Made by a program: the position numbers and the translations under genes
The notes under the pieces: generated by a model
What the model was told of the DNA's origin: nothing
Database searches by the model: none
What the model saw: only the letters and a program-made list of their open reading frames with translations
Part shown: piece by piece, positions 44,089 through 54,067 of the stretch
Position numbering within the stretch: the first letter of the stretch is position 1
Layout: every line of letters begins with the position of its first letter
Assembly (NCBI GenBank): GCA_007116575.1
Contig: SKIF01000051.1
Location: 1-64,000, forward strand
Direction of reading: 5' to 3'
Source: Paracoccaceae bacterium
Lineage (GTDB): Bacteria; Pseudomonadota; Alphaproteobacteria; Rhodobacterales; Rhodobacteraceae
Length of the DNA: 64,000 bases

Positions 44089-44430
44089 CTACTCGGCGGC
44101 GCTGATGGCCTCGGTTTGCGGAACATGGTCGTGGATACGAAACACTGTGTCCATGCGCGTCAGGCGGAACAGTTTGCGCACGCTGCCGGACAGGGCCGCG
44201 ACTTCCAGCGGGCGGTCGGGGCCGAGAAGCTTCATCACGCCGACAATGGCACCAAGCCCGCTGCTGTCGAGAAACTCGACCCGCGAGAGGTCCAGAATGA
44301 CCGGGGTGCCCGAAAGTTCCATGGCATCGCGGATCATGTCCTTGAATGTAAGCGCGACGGCAGCATCGAGCCGCGTTTCCTGCACTGACACGACCAACGC
44401 CTCACCGGCGCGACCAAAGCTGACCTGCAT
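44089..44430 (-). CDS. STAS domain protein (anti-sigma factor antagonist-like)
   Basis: VILDLSRVEFLDSSGLGAIVGVMKLL; start trimmed to MQVSFGRAGEAL. Confidence 0.88.
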   Translation of the reverse strand: MQVSFGRAGEALVVSVQETRLDAAVALTFKDMIRDAMELSGTPVILDLSRVEFLDSSGLGAIVGVMKLLGPDRPLEVAALSGSVRKLFRLTRMDTVFRIHDHVPQTEAISAAE

Positions 44431-44518
44431 CAGAACCCCTTTCTTGTGCTTGGTTTTGAGGAGAGTATCTGGCAAAGATTACCAACTTCTTGCTGCGACA
44501 GAACAATGGGGGCGACAT

Positions 44519-45697
44519 ATGGGCCAGGTTGCAATTCTCGGAGCATCGCGCACGCCGATGGGCGGCTTGCAAGGCGTGTTCGCCGGAGTGGCGGCGGCGC
44601 GGCTGGGAGGCGCAGCGATCTCCGGGGCGCTAGCCAATGCCGGGCTGTCAGCCTCGGAGATGGAAGAGGTGCTGATGGGATGTGTCCTTCCGGCAGGACA
44701 GGGACAGGCCCCGGCGCGTCAGGCCGGGTTCGAGGCCGGGCTGGGCGAAGGCGTGCCCGCGACGACGCTCAACAAGATGTGCGGCTCAGGTATGAAGGCC
44801 GCGATGGTCGCGCATGACCAGATCGCGCTGGGCACGACCGAAGTAATGATCGCGGGCGGGATGGAGAGCATGAGCGAGGCCCCCTATCTGTTGCCGAAAA
44901 TGCGCGCGGGCGCGCGGCTCGGGCATGGGCAGGTGATCGACCACATGTTTCTCGACGGGTTGGAAGACGCCTATGACAAAGGCCGTCTGATGGGCACCTT
45001 CGCCGAGGAATGCGCGACGCATTTCCAGTTCACGCGCGAAGCGCAGGACGAATATGCCCTGCGCTCGCTGTCAAACGCGCTGGACGCGCAGGCTTCGGGG
45101 GACTTTGCACGCGAGATCACGCCAGTGACGCTGACGGGCCGCAAGGGTGAGGTGGTTGTCGCGGAGGACGAGCAGCCCAAGAGCGCACGGCCCGAGAAGA
45201 TCCCGCATCTCAAACCGGCCTTTCGCAAGGATGGGACCGTGACGGCAGCGAATGCCTCGTCGATCTCGGACGGTGCTGCGGCACTGGTGCTGGGGTCCGA
45301 TGCGGCAGCCGAGCGGCTGGGCGCGACGCCACGAGCTTGGATCCGTGGCCATGCCAGCCACGCCCAAGCGCCCGGCTGGTTCACGACCGCACCGGTGCCA
45401 GCCGCGCGAAAGCTTCTGGACCGGCTGGGCTGGAGCGTGTCGAATGTGGATCTGTGGGAAGTGAACGAGGCTTTTGCGGTGGTGCCGATGGCCTTCATGC
45501 ATGAGATGTCCTTGCCGCGCGATGTGGTGAACGTCAATGGCGGGGCCTGCGCACTGGGCCATCCAATCGGAGCCTCGGGGGCCCGGATCATGGTGACGCT
45601 GATCAACGCGCTTGAGGCGCGGGGGTTGAAGCGCGGGGTGGCGGCGATCTGCATCGGCGGTGGCGAAGGCACGGCAGTGGCGGTGGAAATCGCGTGA
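44519..45697 (+). CDS. Acetyl-CoA C-acyltransferase (thiolase)
   Basis: [35 protein letters not shown]; start trimmed from 44012. Confidence 0.93.
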   Translation: MGQVAILGASRTPMGGLQGVFAGVAAARLGGAAISGALANAGLSASEMEEVLMGCVLPAGQGQAPARQAGFEAGLGEGVPATTLNKMCGSGMKAAMVAHDQIALGTTEVMIAGGMESMSEAPYLLPKMRAGARLGHGQVIDHMFLDGLEDAYDKGRLMGTFAEECATHFQFTREAQDEYALRSLSNALDAQASGDFAREITPVTLTGRKGEVVVAEDEQPKSARPEKIPHLKPAFRKDGTVTAANASSISDGAAALVLGSDAAAERLGATPRAWIRGHASHAQAPGWFTTAPVPAARKLLDRLGWSVSNVDLWEVNEAFAVVPMAFMHEMSLPRDVVNVNGGACALGHPIGASGARIMVTLINALEARGLKRGVAAICIGGGEGTAVAVEIA

Positions 45698-45703
45698 GGG
45701 GAA

Positions 45704-45738
45704 GCGCCCTTGCCCCCCATCGAGGGGGGCGCGGGCGC
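45704..45738 (+). terminator. Intra-operon hairpin
   Basis: GCGCCC-TTG-CCCCCC-ATCGA-GGGGGG-CGC-GGGCGC after the thiolase stop. Confidence 0.5.
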
Positions 45739-45778
45739 GTCGCGGCTGCGCGCTCCGGCACCTGTGAGAGGGAAGCAC

Positions 45779-46237
45779 ATGACCGACTACGACGGATTGC
45801 GCGCCCGTATCCGCGCGCTGACCGAGGGCGAGACGGATACTGTGGCGCTGATGGCAACACTCGCCTGCGAGATACATCATGCCGATGACCGGTTCGACTG
45901 GACCGGGTTCTACCGTGTCACTGAACCGGACGTGCTGAAAATCGGCCCCTATCAGGGCGGGCATGGCTGTCTGGTGATCCCGTTTTCGCGCGGTGTTTGC
46001 GGAGCCTGCGCACGCACGGGCGAGATACAGCTCGTGCCGGATGTCGAGGCGTTCGACGGCCATATCGCCTGCGCCAGCTCGACCCGCTCGGAGCTTGTGC
46101 TGCCCGTGCGTGACGCGCAAGGCGCGCTGATCGGTGTTCTGGATATTGACAGCGACCGGCCCGATGCTTTCACCGATGCGGATGCGACAGCACTTGACGC
46201 AATCCTGCGCGAGGTTTTCGGAAAGGCCGGCTCATGA
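45779..46237 (+). CDS. GAF domain protein, free methionine-(R)-sulfoxide reductase-like
   Basis: DWTGFYRV, GPYQGGHGCLVIPFSRGVCGACARTG, IACASSTRSELVLPV. Confidence 0.88.
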   Translation: MTDYDGLRARIRALTEGETDTVALMATLACEIHHADDRFDWTGFYRVTEPDVLKIGPYQGGHGCLVIPFSRGVCGACARTGEIQLVPDVEAFDGHIACASSTRSELVLPVRDAQGALIGVLDIDSDRPDAFTDADATALDAILREVFGKAGS

Positions 46238-47286
46238 CGCATCTCTGGGTCAGGGCCGAGCAGCGGCCACAGGAAGAGCGCGTCGGCATCACGCCCGATG
46301 GTGTGCGCGCGCTGGTCGATCTTGGCATTCGCGTGACCATCGAGGAAAGCCCGCAGCGCGCCTTGCCGGTGCAGCCATATCTCGATGCCGGGGCGGAGGC
46401 GGCCCCTTTTGCAAGCTGGCCGGATGCACCCCAGGACGCGATCATCTTCGGGCTGAAGGAACTGCCTGCGAATGGCACGCCGCTGCGGCACCGCCATATC
46501 CTCTTCGGTCACGCCTTCAAGGGCCAGCCCGCCGGACAGGTGCTGCTGGCGCGCTTCCGCGCCGGGGGCGGGGTGCTTTATGATCTGGAATACCTCAGCG
46601 ATGCCGACGGGCGGCGCGTGGCGGCCTTTGGCTACTGGGCGGGATACGCGGGCGCAGCAGTCGCGCTGCTGGCCTACGGCGCGCAGGCGCGTGGTGGCCT
46701 CTGTGCGCCCGTTTCGCGTTTCGCCGATCAGGGCGCGATGCAGGACACGGTCGCGCAGGCGCTCGACGGGCTGACGCCCCCGCGCATGCTGATTATCGGA
46801 GCGCTGGGACGCGTGGGCGCAGGCGCGGGCGACTTTTGCCGCAGCCTCGGTTTGCCGCTCACCGAATGGGACATGGCCGAGACGGCGCATGGCGGCCCCT
46901 TTCCGGAAGTGCTGACGCATGACGTCTTTCTCAACTGCATCCTCGCGCGCCCCGGAACGCCTGTCTTCGTGCCTGCCGAGGCAACGCGCGCCCCGCGCGC
47001 GTTGCGGGTCATCGGCGACATCGCTTGCGACCCGGACTCGGATTTCTCGCCGATCAAGGTATATGATCATGCGACCAACTGGGCCCAGCCCGTGCTGCGT
47101 GTCGCCGGACAGCCACCACTCGATGTGATGGCAATCGACAATCTGCCCTCGCTTCTACCAGTGGAATCATCGTACGACTTTGCGGCACAATTGCTGCCGC
47201 ACCTGATGACGCTTGACCAGCTGGATGAAGGGGTCTGGGCGCGGGCACGGACCGTGTTTGACAGGCATATCGCGGGGCTGGAATGA
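46234..47286 (+). CDS. Saccharopine dehydrogenase (lysine-forming)-like protein
   Basis: MTHLWVRAEQRPQEERVGITPDGVRALVDLGIRVTIEESPQRALP; ALGRVGAGAGDF. Confidence 0.85.
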   Translation: MTHLWVRAEQRPQEERVGITPDGVRALVDLGIRVTIEESPQRALPVQPYLDAGAEAAPFASWPDAPQDAIIFGLKELPANGTPLRHRHILFGHAFKGQPAGQVLLARFRAGGGVLYDLEYLSDADGRRVAAFGYWAGYAGAAVALLAYGAQARGGLCAPVSRFADQGAMQDTVAQALDGLTPPRMLIIGALGRVGAGAGDFCRSLGLPLTEWDMAETAHGGPFPEVLTHDVFLNCILARPGTPVFVPAEATRAPRALRVIGDIACDPDSDFSPIKVYDHATNWAQPVLRVAGQPPLDVMAIDNLPSLLPVESSYDFAAQLLPHLMTLDQLDEGVWARARTVFDRHIAGLE

Positions 47287-48092
47287 AGACTGAACGCTTG
47301 GACGGGATTGACTGGAACGATGCGCTGGCCAATGCGCCCCATATCGAGGGCGCAGAGGCCTATACGGACCTCTGGGCGGCTTGTGCGGCTGCATTCCGTG
47401 AGCACGCGCGCGGCGAGACAGATATTGCCTATGGCGACAGCCCTCGCGCGCGGCTTGACCTGTTCTTGCCCGAAGGGGCGCCACGCGGGCTGGTGGTCTT
47501 CGTTCATGGCGGTTACTGGCTGCGCTTTGACAAAAGCTACTGGTCCCATCTTGCGGCCGGGCCGATTGCGCAGGGTTGGGCCGTGGCGCTGCCAGGCTAC
47601 ACGCTGGCCCCCGAGGCGCGCCTGCCGCAGATCACGGCGCAGATCGCACAGGCCATCGACTGCGCGGCAGCAAGAGTTCCGGGGCCGATCCGTCTGAGCG
47701 GCCATTCGGCGGGCGGGCATCTGGTGACGCGCATGCTATGCCCGGATGTTGCGCTGGGCGCTCGGGCGCGGATTGCGCATGTCCTGTCGATTTCTGGAGT
47801 GCATGATCTGCGCCCGCTCTTGCTTTCAGAGATGAACGAGCAGTTGCACCTGACCCCCGAGACGGCCCGCTCCGAAAGCCCCGCCCTGCAGCATCCGGTG
47901 CCCGGCATTCCGGTCACGATCTGGGTTGGCGGGCATGAGCGGCCCGAATTCCTGCGCCAGTCGGCATTGTTGCGCGAGGCCTGGGGCGGTGACACGCGGC
48001 TGGTGGTCGATGGGACGCGGCACCATTTCGATGTGATCGCCGGTCTGGAAGACCCGAAAAGCCCGCTTGCGAACGCCTTGCTTGATCCTTGA
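47283..48092 (+). CDS. Alpha/beta hydrolase (esterase / kynurenine formamidase-like)
   Basis: VFVHGGYWLRFDKSYW; LSGHSAGGHL. Confidence 0.85.
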   Translation: MKTERLDGIDWNDALANAPHIEGAEAYTDLWAACAAAFREHARGETDIAYGDSPRARLDLFLPEGAPRGLVVFVHGGYWLRFDKSYWSHLAAGPIAQGWAVALPGYTLAPEARLPQITAQIAQAIDCAAARVPGPIRLSGHSAGGHLVTRMLCPDVALGARARIAHVLSISGVHDLRPLLLSEMNEQLHLTPETARSESPALQHPVPGIPVTIWVGGHERPEFLRQSALLREAWGGDTRLVVDGTRHHFDVIAGLEDPKSPLANALLDP

Positions 48093-48350
48093 GCGCAAGG
48101 CTGCAGGCCACATATTGGCACCTTTCGGTCAGCCATGATTGCTTCAAGCCTGAAATTTCATGCCTAAAACATTTGATTTTTGCTGCAACTTGAGCAAAAC
48201 TCGCGAAAAGACTCGACCAGCAGGGAAATCCCCATGACCTTAAGCTGTATTCTTCCAATTCAATCGCGCAACCTCCCTGCGTGAGCCAGATATGTCCTGC
48301 TGCCCGGTAGCGTTCCGAGGTAGCCCCAAATCCTGTTACCGGGGGTACCC

Positions 48351-49268
48351 ATGACACTCGCGCTGTTTCTCGAGCAAATGCTCAATGGCGTGCAATTCGG
48401 CCTGATGCTGTTTCTGATGTCAGCCGGGCTGACGCTGGTCTTCGGCGTTATGGGGCTGATCAACCTCGCGCACGGGTCGCTTTACATGATCGGGGCTTTC
48501 CTCTGTGCGGCCATTGCCAGCGCCACGGGCAATTTCTGGCTGGGGCTTGCGGGCGGGATCGCAGCCGCGGCGGCGGCGGGGGCGCTGATCGAGGTCGTCG
48601 TGATTCGGAGGCTCTATGCACGCGACCACCTTGATCAAGTGCTGGCCACCTTCGCGCTGATCCTGATCCTGTCCGAGGCGATGCGGCTGATATTCGGCCC
48701 CTTCCCGCTCTATCTCAACGTTCCTCCGGTGCTGCGCGGCACGGTCAATTTGGGAATCGTGGACTATTCGCTCTATCGCCTTGCGCTGATCGGCTTCGGC
48801 ATTGCCGTGGCGGTCGGGCTGTGGCTGCTGATCACGAAGACGCGGCTCGGCATCCGCATTCGCGCCGGGGAGTCAGACCGCGAGATGATTGCGGCGCTGG
48901 GGGTCAATATCCGCGTGCTCTATACGGTCGTCTTCGCACTCGGTGCAGCGCTGGCGGGGCTGGCGGGCGCGCTGGTGGGGGCCATCCAGTCGGTGCAGGT
49001 GGGCATGGGCGAGCCTGTGCTGATCCTGGCCTTTGTGGTCATCGTGATCGGGGGCATCGGGTCAATCAAGGGCGCCATGGTCGGCGCGCTTCTGGTGGGC
49101 GTGATCGACACGATGGGCCGCTTCCTGCTGCCGCGCGTCTTTGCCACCATCTTCGATGCCTCCGCCGCCGCAGGGACCGGGGCCGCGCTGGCCTCGATGC
49201 TGATCTATCTGCTCATGGCGCTGGTGCTGATCTTCCGCCCGAAAGGATTGTTCCCCGCTCATGGATAA
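48351..49268 (+). CDS. Branched-chain amino acid-type ABC transporter permease (LivH family)
   Basis: QMLNGVQFGLMLFLMSAGLTLVFGVMGLINLAHGSLYMIGAF. Confidence 0.93.
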   Translation: MTLALFLEQMLNGVQFGLMLFLMSAGLTLVFGVMGLINLAHGSLYMIGAFLCAAIASATGNFWLGLAGGIAAAAAAGALIEVVVIRRLYARDHLDQVLATFALILILSEAMRLIFGPFPLYLNVPPVLRGTVNLGIVDYSLYRLALIGFGIAVAVGLWLLITKTRLGIRIRAGESDREMIAALGVNIRVLYTVVFALGAALAGLAGALVGAIQSVQVGMGEPVLILAFVVIVIGGIGSIKGAMVGALLVGVIDTMGRFLLPRVFATIFDASAAAGTGAALASMLIYLLMALVLIFRPKGLFPAHG

Positions 49269-50241
49269 CACGCGCAAGGAATGGCTGCTCAATGCGCTCA
49301 TGGCGCTGGCCCTTTTCGGAGTGCCACTCTGGGCGCTGATGGCGAACGAGCCCTTCATCATCACGCTGGCGACCCGAATCGCGATCCTTGCGATTGCGGC
49401 GGTCGGGTTGAACATCGCGCTGGGGCTGGGCGGCATGGTCTCTTTCGGACATGCGCTCTATCTTGGCCTCGGGGGCTATGTTGCCGGTATCGCGGCGCAT
49501 CACGCCTTCAACGGAACGCCCATCCTTGCGGGCATCCCCGGCACCAACCAGATGCTGGTGATCTGGGCGATAGCGATGGTGCTGTCCGGGGCCATCGCGG
49601 CCATTGTGGGCGCGCTTTCCCTGCGCACCTCCGGGATCTTCTTCATCATGATCACGCTGGCCTTCGCGCAAATGGGATTCTTCTTCACGCTCTCATGGCC
49701 CGCCTATGGTGGCGAGGACGGGCTGCCCATATTTGTGCGCAACCAGTTTCCCGGGCTGAACACGGCGCGCCCCTGGGATTTGTTCCTGATCTCCTATGGC
49801 GTGCTGATGGTTGCGCTTGTCATCTTCGCCATGCTGCGCGCGGCGCGCTTCGGCGCGGCGCTGATGGCGATCCGCCAGAACCCAGACCGCGCGGCGGCCA
49901 TCGGCATCTCGCCTTTCGGCATCAAGCTGGTGGGCTTCATCCTGTCAGGAATGATCACCGGGCTTGCCGGCGCGATGATGGCCGACCTGACCCGCTTTGT
50001 GAGCCCCGCCATGATGGCCTGGACCATGTCGGGCGAATTGATCGTGATCATTATCCTGGGCGGTGTGGGGCGGCTTTTCGGCCCGGTCGCGGGGGCAGCT
50101 ATTCTGGTGGGGTTCGAGGTTTTCTTTGGCGGGCTGACCGAGCACTGGAAACTGTGGCTGGGCCTCGTGCTGCTGGCTGTCGTTCTGTTTGCGCGCGGCG
50201 GGCTGATTGGGCTGATTGCAGGGAGGGCACAGAATGGCTGA
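49261..50241 (+). CDS. Branched-chain amino acid-type ABC transporter permease (LivM family)
   Basis: AAVGLNIALGLGGMVSFGHALYLGLGGYVAG; overlaps livH-like. Confidence 0.93.
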   Translation: MDNTRKEWLLNALMALALFGVPLWALMANEPFIITLATRIAILAIAAVGLNIALGLGGMVSFGHALYLGLGGYVAGIAAHHAFNGTPILAGIPGTNQMLVIWAIAMVLSGAIAAIVGALSLRTSGIFFIMITLAFAQMGFFFTLSWPAYGGEDGLPIFVRNQFPGLNTARPWDLFLISYGVLMVALVIFAMLRAARFGAALMAIRQNPDRAAAIGISPFGIKLVGFILSGMITGLAGAMMADLTRFVSPAMMAWTMSGELIVIIILGGVGRLFGPVAGAAILVGFEVFFGGLTEHWKLWLGLVLLAVVLFARGGLIGLIAGRAQNG

Positions 50242-50989
50242 TCCGGTGCTTGATCTGCGCGGCCTGTCGCGCGCCTTCGGCGCGCTCAAGGCAACCGACG
50301 ATGTATCGCTGACGCTGATGCCAGGCGAAACCCACGCCCTGATCGGCCCCAATGGCGCAGGAAAATCGACGCTGATGGGGCTGGTCTCGGGCAAGATCGC
50401 GCCGGATGCGGGCGAGGTCTGGCTGGAAGGGCAGAATATCACCGGTCTGTCGGTTGCCAAACGTGCGGCACTTGGGCTCGGACGCAGCTTTCAGGTTTCC
50501 TCGCTGATCCCGGAATACTCGGCGCAGCGCAATGTCATGCTGGCGCTACAGGCGCGGCAGGGCCACAGCTACCGCTTTCTCAAACCCGTGATGCGTGACC
50601 GGGGCCTGCGTGACACAGCACGCGCCATTCTCGCGCGCGTGGGGCTTGATGCGCGCGCCTCGGTCGAGGCCGCCGTGCTCAGCCATGGCGAACGCCGCCT
50701 GCTGGAAATTGCTGTGGCGCTTGCGCTCAAGCCGCGCTGTTTCCTGCTCGACGAGCCAATGGCGGGGCTTGGCTCCGAGGGCACGGCGCGGCTGGTCAGT
50801 TTCCTGCAGAACCTCAAGGACGAGGCCCCCATCCTGCTGGTCGAGCATGACATGGACGCGGTCTTCCGCCTTGCCGACCGGATCTCGGTACTGGTCTACG
50901 GGCGTATCATCGCCACCGGCACAGTGGATGAGATCCGCGCCAATGCACAGGTCCGGGCAGTCTATCTGGGCGAGGAGACCCCGGCATGA
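50234..50989 (+). CDS. Branched-chain amino acid-type ABC transporter ATPase (LivG family)
   Basis: IGPNGAGKSTLMGLVSG; LSHGERRLLEIAVALALKP. Confidence 0.93.
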   Translation: MADPVLDLRGLSRAFGALKATDDVSLTLMPGETHALIGPNGAGKSTLMGLVSGKIAPDAGEVWLEGQNITGLSVAKRAALGLGRSFQVSSLIPEYSAQRNVMLALQARQGHSYRFLKPVMRDRGLRDTARAILARVGLDARASVEAAVLSHGERRLLEIAVALALKPRCFLLDEPMAGLGSEGTARLVSFLQNLKDEAPILLVEHDMDAVFRLADRISVLVYGRIIATGTVDEIRANAQVRAVYLGEETPA

Positions 50990-51675
50990 GCGCGCTACTC
51001 GAACTCGAGGATCTGGAGGTCTTCTATGGTGCCTCGCAGGCGCTGTTCGGGGTCAGCCTGCATGTCGCCGAGGGCGAGGCCGTGGCGCTGATGGGCCGCA
51101 ACGGCATGGGCAAGTCCACCACAATCGCCACTGCCTGTCGGATGCTTCCGCTGCGCGCGGGCCGCGTGCGGTTTGCCGGACAGGATATCAGCACCTGGCC
51201 CTCTTTCCGCGCCGCGCGGCTGGGGTTGGGGCTGGTCCCCGAGGGGCGGCGGTGTTTTCCGAACCTGACGGTCAGCGAAAACCTCGTTGCCGCGGCCCGA
51301 CCGGGCTATTGGGACATGGCGCGGGTGCATGGTCTGTTCCCACGGCTGCAGGAGCGCGAGTCCCAGCTTGCCGCCACGCTCTCGGGCGGCGAGCAGCAGA
51401 TGCTCGCCATTGGTCGCGCGCTGATGACCAATCCGCGCCTGCTTCTGCTCGACGAGGCCACAGAGGGGCTCGCCCCCGTGATCCGGCGCGAAATCTGGGC
51501 CGCTATCACAAAGCTGAAAACCGAAGGGCTGTCGATCCTACTCGTGGACAAGACTCTCTCCGAGATCCTGCCCTTCGCGGATCGCTGTGTCATTCTCGAG
51601 CGCGGCGCGGTCGCCTGGCAGGGCGCGCCCTCGGAGTTCACGCGCGAGGTCGAGGACGCCTATCTCAGCGTCTGA
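50986..51675 (+). CDS. Branched-chain amino acid-type ABC transporter ATPase (LivF family)
   Basis: GRNGMGKSTTIATA; LSGGEQQMLAIGRALM; LLDEATEGLAP. Confidence 0.93.
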   Translation: MSALLELEDLEVFYGASQALFGVSLHVAEGEAVALMGRNGMGKSTTIATACRMLPLRAGRVRFAGQDISTWPSFRAARLGLGLVPEGRRCFPNLTVSENLVAAARPGYWDMARVHGLFPRLQERESQLAATLSGGEQQMLAIGRALMTNPRLLLLDEATEGLAPVIRREIWAAITKLKTEGLSILLVDKTLSEILPFADRCVILERGAVAWQGAPSEFTREVEDAYLSV

Positions 51676-51774
51676 ATACCCATCCTTGAGCCAATATCTG
51701 CGGGGCGAGTCAGGGGAAACCTGTCCCGCTTAGTGGTCAGGGAGTTTGAGGCACAGGAATCCCTCAATCCCCCC

Positions 51775-52653
51775 TCACGAAATGCGCGCCCGCTGCACCG
51801 CCAAAATGCCGCCCATGATCACCAGAACTCCGATCACGTCGAAGATCCCCAGCGCCTCGCCAAGCAGAAGTGCCGCCACAGCAACCCCGAAGAACGGGTT
51901 GAGGAAATGGAAACTCGCCGCGCGCACGGCCCCGATCCGCCCCACCAGTGCGAACCAGACCCAGGTTGCCGCCAGACCCGGCACCAGCACCGTGTAGCTG
52001 AAGGCCGCTACCAGCCGCCAGGTCCAGTTCACCTCGGGTACTTCGAGCACCATCGCCGGGACGATCAGCACCAGCGACCCCACCAGCATCTGCATGCCTA
52101 CGATCATCAGCAGGTTCCCGCCTGCCCCCGAGGCCCCGCGCACGGCCATTGTCGCCACTGTCAACGAAATCACGCCCAGAACGCAGAGGGCCACCCCGAA
52201 CAGATCCACCCCGCCCCCAAGCCGCGCGCCCATGATCAACGCGACCCCGAGGAAACCCGCAAGCAGACCGGCCAGCGCCAGCGGACGCAGCCACTCGCGC
52301 AGGAACAGCCAGCCTGCCAGCGCCACCAGCAGCGGCATGGTCGAGGCGATGATCGCGGCCAGCGAGGCTTCCACCGTCTGCATCGCCACGAAATTCAGCC
52401 CCAGATAGAGCGCATTCTGCGAGATGCCGAAGATCACCACCGCACGCCACTGCCCGCGCGTCAGATGCCAGCTTTGCCCCAGCGCGCGCGCAATCGCTAC
52501 CCCGATCAGCCCGGAAATCAGGAACCGCAGGCTGAGTGCATAAAGCGGCGGCGCGTCCATCACGATCATCCGCGCCGAGGTGAAAGCAGAGGACCACATC
52601 AGCGCAAACGCCAGCCCCATCGCAAGCGCGCGCCAGTCAATCCCGTCCATCAT
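51775..52653 (-). CDS. EamA/DMT superfamily transporter
   Basis: About ten TM segments in two EamA-like halves; ATGA overlap with the upstream MATE gene. Confidence 0.88.
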   Translation of the reverse strand: MMDGIDWRALAMGLAFALMWSSAFTSARMIVMDAPPLYALSLRFLISGLIGVAIARALGQSWHLTRGQWRAVVIFGISQNALYLGLNFVAMQTVEASLAAIIASTMPLLVALAGWLFLREWLRPLALAGLLAGFLGVALIMGARLGGGVDLFGVALCVLGVISLTVATMAVRGASGAGGNLLMIVGMQMLVGSLVLIVPAMVLEVPEVNWTWRLVAAFSYTVLVPGLAATWVWFALVGRIGAVRAASFHFLNPFFGVAVAALLLGEALGIFDVIGVLVIMGGILAVQRARIS

Positions 52654-54026
52654 GCGTGCCACGGCTGCGCCTCCACCCGACCCGGGCCGCGCCAGAAGCG
52701 CAGCATCAGCAAAAGAGCGGCCACCGACAGCCCGACCACCAGCCCGGCCCAGACCCCCTCGCCGCCATAATCAAGCCGAATGCCCAGCACATAGCTTGTG
52801 GGCAGACCGACGCACCAGTAGCTGAAGGCCGCAATCAGCATCGGCCCGCGCGTATCCTGCACCCCGCGCAACAGCCCCATCGCCATAACCTGCGCCCCGT
52901 CGGCGAGTTGAAACAGCGCCGCAACGATCAGGAACGAGGCCCCGATAGCGATGATCTGCGCGCGCGCGGGTTCATCGGGTGACAGGAACAGGCCGACGAG
53001 GAACGGACCCATCGTTATATAGACAGCCATGGTCAGAAGCGCAAAGAGGATCGAGACGCTCACCGAGGTCATGGCCCCGGCACGAAGCGCCGCCTGATCG
53101 CGCTGCCCGCGCGCACGCCCGACCAGAACGGTTGCCGCGTTGGAAAGCCCCAGATGCACCATGAACAGCATCGCCGTGATCTCGAGCGCGATACCATGGG
53201 CTGCAAGTTCATGCGTGCCGATCCAGCCGACCATGATCGCAGTCGCCGAAAACAGCCCCGACTCCGCAACCAGCGCTACCCCAATCGGCCAGCCCAGCCG
53301 CCAGACCTGCCCCATTGCCGACCAGTCAGGCCGCCAGAAGCGCAGGAACAGCGCATAGCGTCTCAGGGGTGCCGCTCCGGCGCAGTAGACCGCCAGCACG
53401 GCTGCGGTCACAAGGCTGACAAGAATGGTGGCAATGGCGGCCCCGCGCACGCCCATTTGCGGCACGCCGAGATTGCCGAAAATGAAGATCCAGTTCAGCG
53501 CGATATTCAGAAACACTGCCCCGACCGTGACCCAGAGCGCAACTTGCGGGCGACCCAATGCCGCAAGATAATTCTTGAGCACCATCACGATCAGCGCAGG
53601 CACCATCGAAAAGCCCAAGAGCCGCATATAGGCCTCACCCAGCGGTACGACGTCTTCAGGCTGGCGCAGCAGCGTCAGCAGTGCGCCCGAAAACCAGAAC
53701 AGCGGCAGCATCACCAGTCCGAAGCCGATAGAGAGCCACAGACCCATACGCGTTGCACGGCGCACTTCGGTATCATCCTCCGAGGCGGCGGCCGTGGCGA
53801 CTATCGGCATCACGGCGTTGGCGAAGCCGCTGCCGAAGGTGAATACCGCAAAGAAGAGCGCTGCTCCTATCACGCCTGCGGCCAGATCGGCGACGCCATA
53901 CCAACCCAGCATGATCGTGTCAGTCACCGCCAGCAGGAATTGCGCCAGATGGCTGCCCGCCAGCGGCAGCCCCAGCGCAAGCACCATGCGCAGATTGGTC
54001 CGGAACTGTGTGAAGTAAGCACGCAT
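52650..54026 (-). CDS. MATE family efflux transporter
   Basis: LALGLPLAGSHLAQFLLAVTDTIMLGWYG; 12 TM. Confidence 0.92.
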   Translation of the reverse strand: MRAYFTQFRTNLRMVLALGLPLAGSHLAQFLLAVTDTIMLGWYGVADLAAGVIGAALFFAVFTFGSGFANAVMPIVATAAASEDDTEVRRATRMGLWLSIGFGLVMLPLFWFSGALLTLLRQPEDVVPLGEAYMRLLGFSMVPALIVMVLKNYLAALGRPQVALWVTVGAVFLNIALNWIFIFGNLGVPQMGVRGAAIATILVSLVTAAVLAVYCAGAAPLRRYALFLRFWRPDWSAMGQVWRLGWPIGVALVAESGLFSATAIMVGWIGTHELAAHGIALEITAMLFMVHLGLSNAATVLVGRARGQRDQAALRAGAMTSVSVSILFALLTMAVYITMGPFLVGLFLSPDEPARAQIIAIGASFLIVAALFQLADGAQVMAMGLLRGVQDTRGPMLIAAFSYWCVGLPTSYVLGIRLDYGGEGVWAGLVVGLSVAALLLMLRFWRGPGRVEAQPWHA

Positions 54027-54067
54027 CCTGCCCGGTTAGCCAAAGCCTGTGCGCGCGGCAAGATGTG

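Noticed and set aside
51733-52770. 345-aa plus-strand ORF rich in His/Gln/Arg
   Set aside because: Antisense to the EamA transporter gene; composition typical of a shadow ORF.
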